Below, piece after piece: positions 31,033-40,678 of a DNA stretch of 64,000 nucleotides. Each line of letters opens with the position of its first letter. Within the stretch, counting starts at the first letter, position 1. Source of the stretch: Bacteroidia bacterium (GTDB lineage Bacteria > Bacteroidota > Bacteroidia > Flavobacteriales > Flavobacteriaceae). Below the pieces are notes generated by a model that had not been told where the DNA came from, searched no databases, and saw nothing but the letters and a program-made list of their open reading frames with translations. The DNA lies in the NCBI GenBank assembly GCA_030432635.1, contig JAUIMB010000003.1, positions 248,001 to 312,000 on the forward strand, read 5' to 3'. The position numbers and the translations under genes were made by a program.

Positions 31033-31060
31033 CGTTTGGTAAACCCGACACCCTTTAAAA

Positions 31061-31531
31061 GTGTTTGATATGAATGCAGACGTTTTACTAAAACAAGACT
31101 TGATAGATCTATGCCAAGCATACGTAGATCAGCGTGTCCAAACCTTGCAAAACAGCATGCAAGATATTCAGAAGTCAATGGCTTCAGAAACCAAAAGTTC
31201 GGCTGGTGATAAGCATGAGACAGGTCGAGCAATGTTACAGCTCGAACGTGAAAAAATTGGTCAACAATTAGCGGAAGCAGAAAAACTCAATGGGATATTG
31301 TCACGAATCCCTTTAACCCAACCATCAGGCATCATTGGGTTGGGAAGCATTGTTATTACTTCACAAGCTAATTATTTTATTAGTATAAGTGCAGGAGCGT
31401 TAAAGGTTGCTGAACAAACATTCTATGCGATCTCTTCACAAACACCAATTGCTGAACTTTTATTGGGACAAACCGTAGGGAATTCCGTTGTATTTAGGAC
31501 ACAGCAGATACAAATCAAAAAGGTAAAATAA
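31061..31531 (+). CDS. GreA/GreB-like C-terminal domain protein
   Basis: Coiled-coil N-terminus; C-terminal GSIVITS...ISSQTPIAELLLGQTVGNSVVF resembles the Gre C-terminal domain; GTG start (ATG at 31070 possible). Confidence 0.65.
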   Translation: MFDMNADVLLKQDLIDLCQAYVDQRVQTLQNSMQDIQKSMASETKSSAGDKHETGRAMLQLEREKIGQQLAEAEKLNGILSRIPLTQPSGIIGLGSIVITSQANYFISISAGALKVAEQTFYAISSQTPIAELLLGQTVGNSVVFRTQQIQIKKVK

Positions 31532-31551
31532 CCGATATTGATTTTTGTTGT

Positions 31552-32463
31552 TCATTTTCTAATTTGTAGATGAACGGTTGTGCCTTTTTGCAATGCCACA
31601 GAATGTTCGAAAAACAGGGTTTGCCCTTTTCTATTGGCTTCTATTAGAAAAAAGTTTCCTTTATAATAACTGTGAACAACAGTGGCATTTAGATTTGAAT
31701 GAGCGACTGTTTCCAATTGGTTGGCATATACGATTTCACCATCTATATTATTGAATTCTCCAAAGAAGGATGCAATTAAAGCTGTTTTCGGGTTGTGATA
31801 AAGATCTTTTGGAGAACCGCTAGCTAGGATTTTATTGTTACTTAATACGATCATACGATCAGCATAGCCAAGCACATCTTCTTTATCATGGGTAGCTACG
31901 ATACATGCAATATTTTTTTGTTTTAGATATTTAAAAACACTTCGACGTAAAGACTGTTTTTTGAAATTGTCAATATGGCTAAATGGCTCATCAAGCAGTA
32001 TTATTTCTGGCTGTTTGGCTAAGGCTCTTGCCAATGCCACACGTTGTTTTTGTCCGCCAGATAAGGTTTTGACTTTAGCTTTGGAAAATGATGACAGTTC
32101 TACAACTTCAAGAAGTTCAGCAGTTCGTGCTCTTTTTTCTTCAGGAAAGAAGTTGGATAGATGTTTTCCAACATTTTCTTCAACGGAAATAAAAGGCATA
32201 AGATCAAATTCTTGAGCGACATATTTCATGAAATCATAACCAATGACCAAATTGAACTTCGGACCAAGTATTTCAGTGGTATTCCAATGTATACTTCCGG
32301 TGCCTAGATCATACTCGCCATATAATAACTTCAAGAGTGTACTTTTTCCGGAGCCACTTTCGCCAATAACGGAGACATGTTCACCTTTGTCCACCTCAAA
32401 GGAAAGGTCGCTTAAAACCGTAGTTGTATCATAAGAAAATGTAAGGTTCTTGACGCTGAGCAT
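31552..32463 (-). CDS. ABC transporter ATP-binding protein
   Basis: Walker A GESGSGKSTLL, signature LSGGQKQRVALARAL, Walker B IILLDEPFSHID; start chosen at MLSVKNLTFSYD. Confidence 0.92.
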   Translation of the reverse strand: MLSVKNLTFSYDTTTVLSDLSFEVDKGEHVSVIGESGSGKSTLLKLLYGEYDLGTGSIHWNTTEILGPKFNLVIGYDFMKYVAQEFDLMPFISVEENVGKHLSNFFPEEKRARTAELLEVVELSSFSKAKVKTLSGGQKQRVALARALAKQPEIILLDEPFSHIDNFKKQSLRRSVFKYLKQKNIACIVATHDKEDVLGYADRMIVLSNNKILASGSPKDLYHNPKTALIASFFGEFNNIDGEIVYANQLETVAHSNLNATVVHSYYKGNFFLIEANRKGQTLFFEHSVALQKGTTVHLQIRK

Positions 32464-32474
32464 TTTGGCTAATA

Positions 32475-32515
32475 AAACAAGACCTACAAGGAGCACTACC
32501 CTGTAGGTCTTGTTT
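32475..32515. repeat. Palindromic repeat / terminator (copy B)
   Basis: AAACAAGACCTACAAGG-agcacta-CCCTGTAGGTCTTGTTT. Confidence 0.7.
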
Positions 32516-32533
32516 AGTTATTATTAAAAAGGG

Positions 32534-34711
32534 TTACCCTTTGACTTCTTTTTTTGTTTTACTTGGCAATACATCAAATCCCATGTTATACAGTGTAAAT
32601 CCGAAGATATCAGCATATTGTTCTATGGTTTTACTCACAGGTGTACCAGCTCCATGACCAGCATCGGTTTCTATACGAATAAGTGTAGGGTTGCTTCCTG
32701 ATTGTTTGTCTTGTAGCTCTGCAGCAAATTTAAAACTATGTGCAGGAACAACACGATCATCATGGTCTCCTGTTGTGACTAGAGTTGCAGGATATTCTAC
32801 CCCTTCCTTAACATTGTGAACAGGTGAATATCCTTTTAGATATTCAAACATTTCTTTGTTGTCATCGGCTGTTCCATAATCATAAGCCCAACCAGCACCA
32901 GCAGTAAAAGTATGATAGCGCAACATGTCTAATACACCTACGGCAGGCAGTGCGACTTTCATCAAGTCTGGACGCTGAGTCATTGTAGCACCAACTAATA
33001 ATCCACCATTGGAGCCTCCTCTGATGGCAAGATAATCGCTAGAAGTATATTTATTATCGATAAGATATTCAGCTGCAGCAATAAAGTCATCAAACACGTT
33101 TTGTTTTTTCAATTGTGTTCCAGCATTATGCCAAGCTTTTCCGTATTCTCCACCACCACGAAGGTTGGGAACAGCGTAGACACCACCTTGTTCCATCCAA
33201 ACAGCATTTGCGATACTAAATGAAGGTGTTAAACTGACATTGAATCCACCATAACCATAAAGAATAGTTGGGTTTTTTCCGTTAAGTTCAATCCCTTTTT
33301 TGTGGGTAATGATCATTGGGACTTTCGTTCCATCTTTTGAATTATAAAAGACTTGTTTGCTTTCATAATCTTCAGGATTGAAATCGATTGCTGGTTTTCT
33401 GTATAGTTCAGAAGTACCGTTCCCAATATCGTATTTGTAGATGCTTCCAGGAGTGACATAGTTTGTGAATGAATAGTACAAATGCTTTTCTTCTTTTTTT
33501 GCACCAAAACCACCAGCACTTCCCACACCTGGTAATTTTACTTCTCTTATAAGCTTACCGTTATAGTCATACTGTAAAACTTTTGAAACGGCATCGACCA
33601 TATATTCAGCGAAGAAATAACCGCCTCCTGTCGATGGACTCAATACATTTTCTGTTTCTGGAATAAAATCCACCCAGTTTTCAGGACTAGGATTTGACGC
33701 ATCGACCGTTACAATTTTTTGGTTAGGTGCATTCATGTTTGTTACCAAGAACAATTTACTGCCTACGTTTTCAATGGGATAAGTATCAGTGTCAGTGTGG
33801 TCTAAAACCGTAACAAAACTACTGTTTGGATTGTTCAGGTCTTTCATAAAAAGCTTGTTTCCTGAGGTAGAAACACTAGCCGAAATAAATAAGTAGTTAT
33901 TGTCTTCAGAAACCGTTGCACCAACGTAACGGTGTTTTTCGGCTGCCGTGCCTCCAAAAACCAATTTATCTTCTTTTTGGGAAGTGCCCAATTTGTGGTA
34001 ATATACTTTGTGCTGATCTGTTTTTGCAGACAACTCACTGCCTTTCGGTTTATCGTAACTAGAGTAGTAAAAACCTTCATTTTTATACCAAGACATTCCA
34101 CTAAATTTGATGTCTACTAGCGTGTCTTCAACAATTTCCATGCGTTCGGTATCCATGACTAAAATCTTTCTCCAATCACTACCTCCTTCTGAAATGCTAT
34201 AAGCAAGCATCTTTCCGTTTTTAGAAAAACTTGCGCCTCCCAAGGAAATGGTACCATCTTTTTTGAAGGTGTTAGGGTCTAAAAACACTTTTGCTGTACT
34301 AGGATCGTCTCCTGTTTTGTAACGATAGATCACATATTGGTTTTGGAGTCCATCATTTTTATAAAAGTAAGTGTAATCGCCTTCCTTAAATGGAGAGCCT
34401 ACTTTTTCATAATTCCAAAGCTTAGATAGGCGGTCTTTTAATTCTTCTCGATAAGGAATGTTATCTAAGTATCCGAAAGTGGCTTCATTTTGTGTTCCAA
34501 CCCATGCTTCGGTTTCTGCACTTCGGTCATCCTCCAACCAACGGTAAGGATCTTTTACTTCAGTCCCAAAATAGTTGGTAACGGTATCTACTTTTTTTGT
34601 ATCAGGATAGTTGACCACGATGTCTCTTTTAGTTTCATTAGAAGTTTCTGTTTCTTTTTTGCAAGCGCTGAAGGCTACAAGCACAATAAATAACAATGAC
34701 ATTTTTTTCAT
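32534..34711 (-). CDS. Prolyl oligopeptidase family serine peptidase (S9A)
   Basis: [23 protein letters not shown] nucleophile motif, [18 protein letters not shown]. Confidence 0.95.
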   Translation of the reverse strand: MKKMSLLFIVLVAFSACKKETETSNETKRDIVVNYPDTKKVDTVTNYFGTEVKDPYRWLEDDRSAETEAWVGTQNEATFGYLDNIPYREELKDRLSKLWNYEKVGSPFKEGDYTYFYKNDGLQNQYVIYRYKTGDDPSTAKVFLDPNTFKKDGTISLGGASFSKNGKMLAYSISEGGSDWRKILVMDTERMEIVEDTLVDIKFSGMSWYKNEGFYYSSYDKPKGSELSAKTDQHKVYYHKLGTSQKEDKLVFGGTAAEKHRYVGATVSEDNNYLFISASVSTSGNKLFMKDLNNPNSSFVTVLDHTDTDTYPIENVGSKLFLVTNMNAPNQKIVTVDASNPSPENWVDFIPETENVLSPSTGGGYFFAEYMVDAVSKVLQYDYNGKLIREVKLPGVGSAGGFGAKKEEKHLYYSFTNYVTPGSIYKYDIGNGTSELYRKPAIDFNPEDYESKQVFYNSKDGTKVPMIITHKKGIELNGKNPTILYGYGGFNVSLTPSFSIANAVWMEQGGVYAVPNLRGGGEYGKAWHNAGTQLKKQNVFDDFIAAAEYLIDNKYTSSDYLAIRGGSNGGLLVGATMTQRPDLMKVALPAVGVLDMLRYHTFTAGAGWAYDYGTADDNKEMFEYLKGYSPVHNVKEGVEYPATLVTTGDHDDRVVPAHSFKFAAELQDKQSGSNPTLIRIETDAGHGAGTPVSKTIEQYADIFGFTLYNMGFDVLPSKTKKEVKG

Positions 34712-34750
34712 AATAACGGCTGTCTAGGTTTAGTGATTTCAAAAATAACC

Positions 34751-34787
34751 AAAAAAGCCTCTACAACTCAATTGTAAAGGCTTTTTT
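34751..34787 (-). terminator. Intrinsic terminator (stem AAAAAAGCCT...)
   Basis: AAAAAAGCCTcTACAA-ctcaa-TTGTAaAGGCTTTTTT. Confidence 0.75.
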
Positions 34788-34807
34788 AAGATATTGTTAA
34801 GAGGGTT

Positions 34808-37201
34808 TTATTGTTTAACGAACTTTTGACTTTTGATAGATTGACCAGATACAATTCGAAGAATATAGTGTCCTGACTGTAGTGCACTCACATCAATCGC
34901 AGTATCGGTTAATGAAGCATTTAAAACACGCCTTCCATTGACATCAAAAACGGTATAAAACGCATTTTGAAGCGCATCAATTGTGGAAATATTTAATACG
35001 TCCTTGGTTGGGTTAGGGTAGATGATCAGATTATCTACAATGGTATCTTCCAAACTTAATGTAGACCCCTCAACTATTTCTAAAGCTTCGTTGATATTAG
35101 GATTTGAAATGGTGTCTATAATCCCAGACGGCCAATACACAATAATATTATCGATTTCTGTTTGAGTGCCTATACCAAAGTGGGTGTTCAAAGAACTCAT
35201 GAATTCAAAACCTTCACCACTTCTTACTTCTCTTATTTGCAAGCCAGCCGCAGTATAGAGCTCAATGCGAGCACCAATACCGTCTATGTTACTTGCGGTC
35301 CCAACCGTATAAATTTTAATCCAGTTGTTTTCGGTCGTAGCATTCATGTAGATTGTTCCGTTGTAGTAAGCATCGATAAACCCATCGTTGTTGAGGTCAC
35401 CAAATGAGCCGTTTTTATAATTGAGCTGGTTTGAGTCTAAATCCTCAAAGGTCATATCTCCTTTTCCATATAAAATGGTTCCGTTACAGGCAATGTCTAA
35501 GAAGCCATCGTTGTCAAAATCATAGCTCACGTTTTCGTGGCCATTAGGAGGAGTACTTACATTTGCGCCAGCAGTAACATCAACAAAAACACCATTACCA
35601 TCATTTCTCATGAGTTTGTGTGCGCCTGAGCTAGCGCCTACAAAAACATCTAAATCACCATCATTATCATAATCAGCCCAAGTCGAAGACCATGTTTGCA
35701 TTGGGTCGCTTAGATTTAGTATCGCGGCATTTTCGGTATATGTGCCATCTCCATTATTAGTCATCATGATATTACGTCGTCTTGCCGTTTCACCACCACA
35801 TTTGGCGATAAACATATCCATGTCTCGATCATTATCATAGTCAATCCATATGGAACCGTAATGACCACCAGACGGATAATCACCCAATCCACCTTGGTTA
35901 AAGGTTAAGTTTCCACTACCATCGTTGATATAGTAAACATTAGGCGCAACATCATGACATACAAACGCATCAAGGTTACCATCATTGTTGATATCAACAA
36001 AGTTAGATCTTTGGGAGAATACACCTTCTGGGCCTGAAACCTCTGTATAACCTGTACCAGAGCTATTGGCTCTCATAAATGTTACGCCACTTCCGGCACC
36101 ATACAATAAGTCGGTATATCCGTTAGCATCGTAATCAGCGGCAGCCATACTCCATGATGGCAGGAAATTGGCATCGGTTGTAGTTGAATTAACTTCATTA
36201 AAACTGCCATTGGCTTGCTGGTAAAGAACCTTTATGTTTGTGGATGAAGCTGAAACGATATCGTCGAGATGATCTCCATCCATATCCACAACTGTGAGGT
36301 CATAACCTCCCATTGGTTGAGACTGTTGAATGAAATTTACACGAGCTATATTAAGAGTTGTAAAATTCAATGGGCCGATCCAATTGCTGTAATCTGATCC
36401 TCCACAATATCCTCTTACATAGATTTCATATACAGTTCCAGAAGACAAACCTGTAGCTGGATATGGGTTGTTTGATGAAGTTGGAGTGCCACTTCCCGAG
36501 GGAACTCCAGTTCCTGAATTTTGTATTGCGATTTCCCAGCTTGTCTCCAAATCTCCAGCTTCCCAATAGATGTTTGCAGAAGAGGTATCTACATTAGCAA
36601 CGGAAAGGTTTGTGATATTCGGACATGGTGGAGGCATTTGTGAACTTATTGTAGGAGATTGAAAACAAAATCCCCAACCCCAACTTCCGTTGTCATTATA
36701 GGAAATTCTATACCTGAAATTGCTTAGTTGATTTGCACTGAATGTATTGATATTGAGCGTTTCAGAGATAAAAGGGTTAAAGCTGCCACTACAAAAATTA
36801 TCACCTTCTGAATCTGTAGTTTCCTCTAAAGGAGCTCCCCAACTTATCCACGACCCTTCATCAGCATCCCAATACTGTAATTCCAGTATTTCAGAATTAA
36901 AAATTCGATAGAGATAGCTAGAGCCAACCGTGATAAACGTCTCTCCAGCATTATGTGCTGCAGTTAAATCTATGGTAGGCGACTCAGCAGCAATGTCATC
37001 ATCATGCCCTTGCTGAGCGTCATCATCATCATAGGAGAAATTTGTACTTTGAGTAGGGTTTGATTCAAAAACATCAGGATCTGTTAAATAATTCCCAGTT
37101 ATTGACCAAGCTGTATTGGGCCAATTTGCTGGTTGATTTAAAGTTTGTGAAAAACTAAAAAATGTACTTAAGGAAATAAGTACCAGAGTAATTTTCTTCA
37201 T
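34808..37201 (-). CDS. FG-GAP/VCBS repeat protein with FnIII, ASPIC/UnbV and T9SS sorting domains
   Basis: DYDNDGDLDVFVG, DINNDGNLDAFV repeats; IGARIELYTAAGLQIREVRSGEGF (ASPIC/UnbV); C-terminal YPNPTKD...HYILRIVSGQSIKSQKFVKQ. Confidence 0.9.
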   Translation of the reverse strand: MKKITLVLISLSTFFSFSQTLNQPANWPNTAWSITGNYLTDPDVFESNPTQSTNFSYDDDDAQQGHDDDIAAESPTIDLTAAHNAGETFITVGSSYLYRIFNSEILELQYWDADEGSWISWGAPLEETTDSEGDNFCSGSFNPFISETLNINTFSANQLSNFRYRISYNDNGSWGWGFCFQSPTISSQMPPPCPNITNLSVANVDTSSANIYWEAGDLETSWEIAIQNSGTGVPSGSGTPTSSNNPYPATGLSSGTVYEIYVRGYCGGSDYSNWIGPLNFTTLNIARVNFIQQSQPMGGYDLTVVDMDGDHLDDIVSASSTNIKVLYQQANGSFNEVNSTTTDANFLPSWSMAAADYDANGYTDLLYGAGSGVTFMRANSSGTGYTEVSGPEGVFSQRSNFVDINNDGNLDAFVCHDVAPNVYYINDGSGNLTFNQGGLGDYPSGGHYGSIWIDYDNDRDMDMFIAKCGGETARRRNIMMTNNGDGTYTENAAILNLSDPMQTWSSTWADYDNDGDLDVFVGASSGAHKLMRNDGNGVFVDVTAGANVSTPPNGHENVSYDFDNDGFLDIACNGTILYGKGDMTFEDLDSNQLNYKNGSFGDLNNDGFIDAYYNGTIYMNATTENNWIKIYTVGTASNIDGIGARIELYTAAGLQIREVRSGEGFEFMSSLNTHFGIGTQTEIDNIIVYWPSGIIDTISNPNINEALEIVEGSTLSLEDTIVDNLIIYPNPTKDVLNISTIDALQNAFYTVFDVNGRRVLNASLTDTAIDVSALQSGHYILRIVSGQSIKSQKFVKQ

Positions 37202-37241
37202 TGGAATTAGTTAATTTGTTGTCAAGACCGTAAAAGTAATA

Positions 37242-37278
37242 AAAAAAGCCTCTAAATTATTAATCTAGAGGCTTTTTT
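37242..37278 (-). terminator. Intrinsic terminator (stem AAAAAAGCCTCTA)
   Basis: AAAAAAGCCTCTA...TAGAGGCTTTTTT. Confidence 0.8.
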
Positions 37279-37349
37279 GTTGTTCCTGTAGCACATTGCT
37301 AAGAAACTTGTCTTATTTATGAATTATTCACAAATCGTGCATTCTAAAA

Positions 37350-40300
37350 TTACTGTTTGATCAATCGTTTTATGGTTGTTCCTTGATCTGTTTGAATTTT
37401 CACTAAATAAACAGCGGTATCTAACTGACTGACATCAATTTTATTAAAGTTTGACTCAATTGTATTGATCAATCTTCCATTGATACCATATATCTCGATT
37501 TGATTAATACTGTCTGTGTTTCCAGATAAATAAAGCGTGTTACTAACTGGATTTGGATGTAATACAATCGCATCAGCAAGAACTTCACTTACACCCAATG
37601 TTTCAACCACTGCAGCAGAGCAATCGTAAAGATCATCAAAAATCTGAACTCCAGGTGAGCTTGTACAGTCTGCAGTTCCAGCACCTCCACAAGCTGTGAA
37701 GAACTGGTCTTGGAAAACGCCTTCATTGTAGAAACAAACGTCTGCATCCAAACCTGCGTCTATATATCTTATCTTGATATGGAACAAGAGTTTGGCAGCA
37801 GAAGCTACTTGAATTTCTGGAGCTGTTTCCAATGCGACCAAGGCAAGGTTTTGTTGAAACGATAACGATACTCTTGAATTTGTATTATCATTTTGAATGA
37901 AATCTTTGTAAGCAGGAGAGAATTGTCCGAAGCTATACCCTAATATCGAACCTTCAGGCTGACTGTATTCAATAGCTCCACTGGTCGAAATGTTCTCACC
38001 GAAAGCTGCTGTATTGTAATCAAAATAGACTTGACCAGAACCTACGTAAAAATCATCTGTTGATGAAATTAAAATATCGGCTTCATAATAGTTGAATGTA
38101 CCATCATTGGTTATTTCAGCATTATCAAAGGTTAGTGTGATTTCAGGTAATGTTGGACCTGCAGCCGAACTATTCAGTCGTGAAAACTGTTGACCTCGTC
38201 CAATATTAGGATTGACTAAGGCATTTACATCTGAATTTTGAACTTGGGCATTAGCATCCATATCCGCATCGCTATAACCTGATCCACCGATAAGCTGAAT
38301 AATTCCGCTTGCATCAGCATTTTGAACTTGTTCATTACCATCGAAATCACCAGCATAAGTACTGTATTTGCCATTTGAAAGTACTACGACAGCATTGTTT
38401 TGACCTTCTACCTCGTTAGGGTCTGAAGCCAGATCAACATCTGTCTTAATATCGTTTAGTGCAATTGGAGAGGCGCTAAGCAAGCCAAGGTGGTTACGGT
38501 GTTTAACTGCGACATACGAACGTCCTTCAAGTTGACTAAACACCAACGGAGAACTGCCATCAACCCCTACGATATCACCATCACGCTGTAATAAAGCTGA
38601 TTGAGACCCTAAAACAATAGAGCTGTCATTTTCATCTCTAAGCTCAACAAATACCCAATCGACAATAGCATCTGGTCCAGTAGTATTAAATACTGAAGCA
38701 TCAGCCACTAAAGCATCTGCATAAGGACTGGTAGTTGCATTAGACGCCAACCATCCGTCAGCACGTAAATTATCACGCATTAAATTCTCTTCTCCAGTAT
38801 TTGGATTTATTGCCGCTCCTTGTAAGAAGACTTTTGGAGAAACTACAGCATCACATCTTACGCCAGTACCTTCGGTAAGAGTAATACCTTGATTGATGCT
38901 TGGGTTCAAAAATGTTTCACAGCCAGAAGTTGGCCAATGCACAACGATTTTCGAAATGGTTGTATCTGTACCAAGACCAATATGCGTGTTTAATGAATTC
39001 ATGTATCTGAAGCCATCTCCACTTTTCACATCTCTTATCTGAACACCTGAATCTGAGTAAACCTCAACACGAGCACCAATACCGTGTATATTACTATCAA
39101 CACCAACAGTGTGGATTTTTATCCAGTTATTGTTGGTGTCTGCATTATTAAGGTATAAAGTTCCGTTATTAAACGCATCAATATATCCATCATTGTTCAA
39201 ATCTCCAAAGGCACCACTACCTCCAAAAACATTAGTATAAACGTTGAAGGTCATGTCTCCATTTCCGAATAAAATATTTCCTCCAGAAACGAGATCCAAA
39301 TTACCATCATTATCAAAATCGAAGGTAACAGTTTCAATAGAGTTGGAAGTTAACACACTAATTCCCGATCCTGCAGTAATATCGGTAAAATCCATAGTTC
39401 CTGTTCCAATTAAATTGTTTCTCATTAACTTATGAGCTCCAGAACTTGCGCCAACAAAGACATCCATATCACCATCATTATCAAAGTCTCCCCAAGCAGC
39501 AGACCAAGTTTGCATAGGATCGGCTAAATTTAATGCGGCAGCATTTTCAAAATAATTGCCATTTCCGTCGTTAGTATGCATTTGATTGGTTCGTCTTGCC
39601 GTTTCACCACCACATTTAGCGATAAACATGTCTAGGTCTCTATCATTGTCATAGTCAATCCATATAGAACCATAGTTCCCTCCTGATGGATAATCCCCTA
39701 AGTTAAAAGGAGCACCTGGCGTCACATTTGATTGATATTGTGTAAGGTTTCCAGAACCGTCATTAAGAAAATAAACATTCGGTTGTACATCATGACATAC
39801 GAACGCATCTAAGTTACCATCATTGTCAATATCGGCAAAGTTGGAACGCTGAGAAAAGATATCAAGCTCACTAATATCAGTGGATATTTCTGTGAATCCT
39901 GTACCTGTACTATTCGCTCTCATGAAGGTAACACCATCTCCGGAAGCATATAATAAATCTGTGTACCCATTGGCATCATAATCTGCAGCTGCCATACTCC
40001 AAGACGGAAGCCAATCTGCATTTGATGTACTGATATTTCTTGTGGTAAACCCACCACCTGGATTTTGTTCTCTAATATTCACATTAGTAGAGGTCACAGA
40101 CACCATATCATCTAAAAAATCACCATTCATATCCACAACCGTAAGTCTGTAAGTTCCTGATGAACCAGAAGACTGTGTCGTAAAAGTTACAGGTTGGGCA
40201 GGTGGAGGTGTATAATTGAGTAAGTTAAGACAAAACGCAACGTCCGATAAGGAAGTTCCTTGAAAGTCATAAATTTGGATCAAAAGGTCGTCTCCTATAT

Positions 40301-40664
40301 TCCATCCATAAAGGGTTTCGTCAGAAAAAGTATCTGAGCATGCAATTTCTGTAAGTGTATTGGCATCCCAAACGACCATACCTGGATTTCCAGGCGCTTG
40401 GGAAGAGAAGAACAGACCTGTTGTCGTCGCTGTCCATGTAAAAAATTGGTCTAAACCTGAGGCTGTACAACTTCCCTGAACACCACTATCGGTAGTGCCA
40501 TCTGTTGAAAATGGAAGGGAAAAAGCAGGTGATGTACACCCACTGCCAATAGGCGATGGTGTGATAGGAATTGCACCAGCAGGAACATCGTTAGCTGGTT
40601 GTCCAAAGGACTGGAGGCAGAAAGTAACAGCCAAAGCCGTTAAAACAAGTAGTTTTGATTTCAT
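37350..40664 (-). CDS. FG-GAP/VCBS and ASPIC/UnbV protein with dockerin-like segment and T9SS sorting domain
   Basis: Paralogous to the 34808 ORF over the VCBS region; DFDGNEQVQNADASGIIQLIGGSGYSDADMDANAQVQNSDVNALV; C-terminal HPNPVSN...YLVKIQTDQGTTIKRLIKQ. Confidence 0.9.
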   Translation of the reverse strand: MKSKLLVLTALAVTFCLQSFGQPANDVPAGAIPITPSPIGSGCTSPAFSLPFSTDGTTDSGVQGSCTASGLDQFFTWTATTTGLFFSSQAPGNPGMVVWDANTLTEIACSDTFSDETLYGWNIGDDLLIQIYDFQGTSLSDVAFCLNLLNYTPPPAQPVTFTTQSSGSSGTYRLTVVDMNGDFLDDMVSVTSTNVNIREQNPGGGFTTRNISTSNADWLPSWSMAAADYDANGYTDLLYASGDGVTFMRANSTGTGFTEISTDISELDIFSQRSNFADIDNDGNLDAFVCHDVQPNVYFLNDGSGNLTQYQSNVTPGAPFNLGDYPSGGNYGSIWIDYDNDRDLDMFIAKCGGETARRTNQMHTNDGNGNYFENAAALNLADPMQTWSAAWGDFDNDGDMDVFVGASSGAHKLMRNNLIGTGTMDFTDITAGSGISVLTSNSIETVTFDFDNDGNLDLVSGGNILFGNGDMTFNVYTNVFGGSGAFGDLNNDGYIDAFNNGTLYLNNADTNNNWIKIHTVGVDSNIHGIGARVEVYSDSGVQIRDVKSGDGFRYMNSLNTHIGLGTDTTISKIVVHWPTSGCETFLNPSINQGITLTEGTGVRCDAVVSPKVFLQGAAINPNTGEENLMRDNLRADGWLASNATTSPYADALVADASVFNTTGPDAIVDWVFVELRDENDSSIVLGSQSALLQRDGDIVGVDGSSPLVFSQLEGRSYVAVKHRNHLGLLSASPIALNDIKTDVDLASDPNEVEGQNNAVVVLSNGKYSTYAGDFDGNEQVQNADASGIIQLIGGSGYSDADMDANAQVQNSDVNALVNPNIGRGQQFSRLNSSAAGPTLPEITLTFDNAEITNDGTFNYYEADILISSTDDFYVGSGQVYFDYNTAAFGENISTSGAIEYSQPEGSILGYSFGQFSPAYKDFIQNDNTNSRVSLSFQQNLALVALETAPEIQVASAAKLLFHIKIRYIDAGLDADVCFYNEGVFQDQFFTACGGAGTADCTSSPGVQIFDDLYDCSAAVVETLGVSEVLADAIVLHPNPVSNTLYLSGNTDSINQIEIYGINGRLINTIESNFNKIDVSQLDTAVYLVKIQTDQGTTIKRLIKQ

Positions 40665-40678
40665 GATTTTTGATTTAT

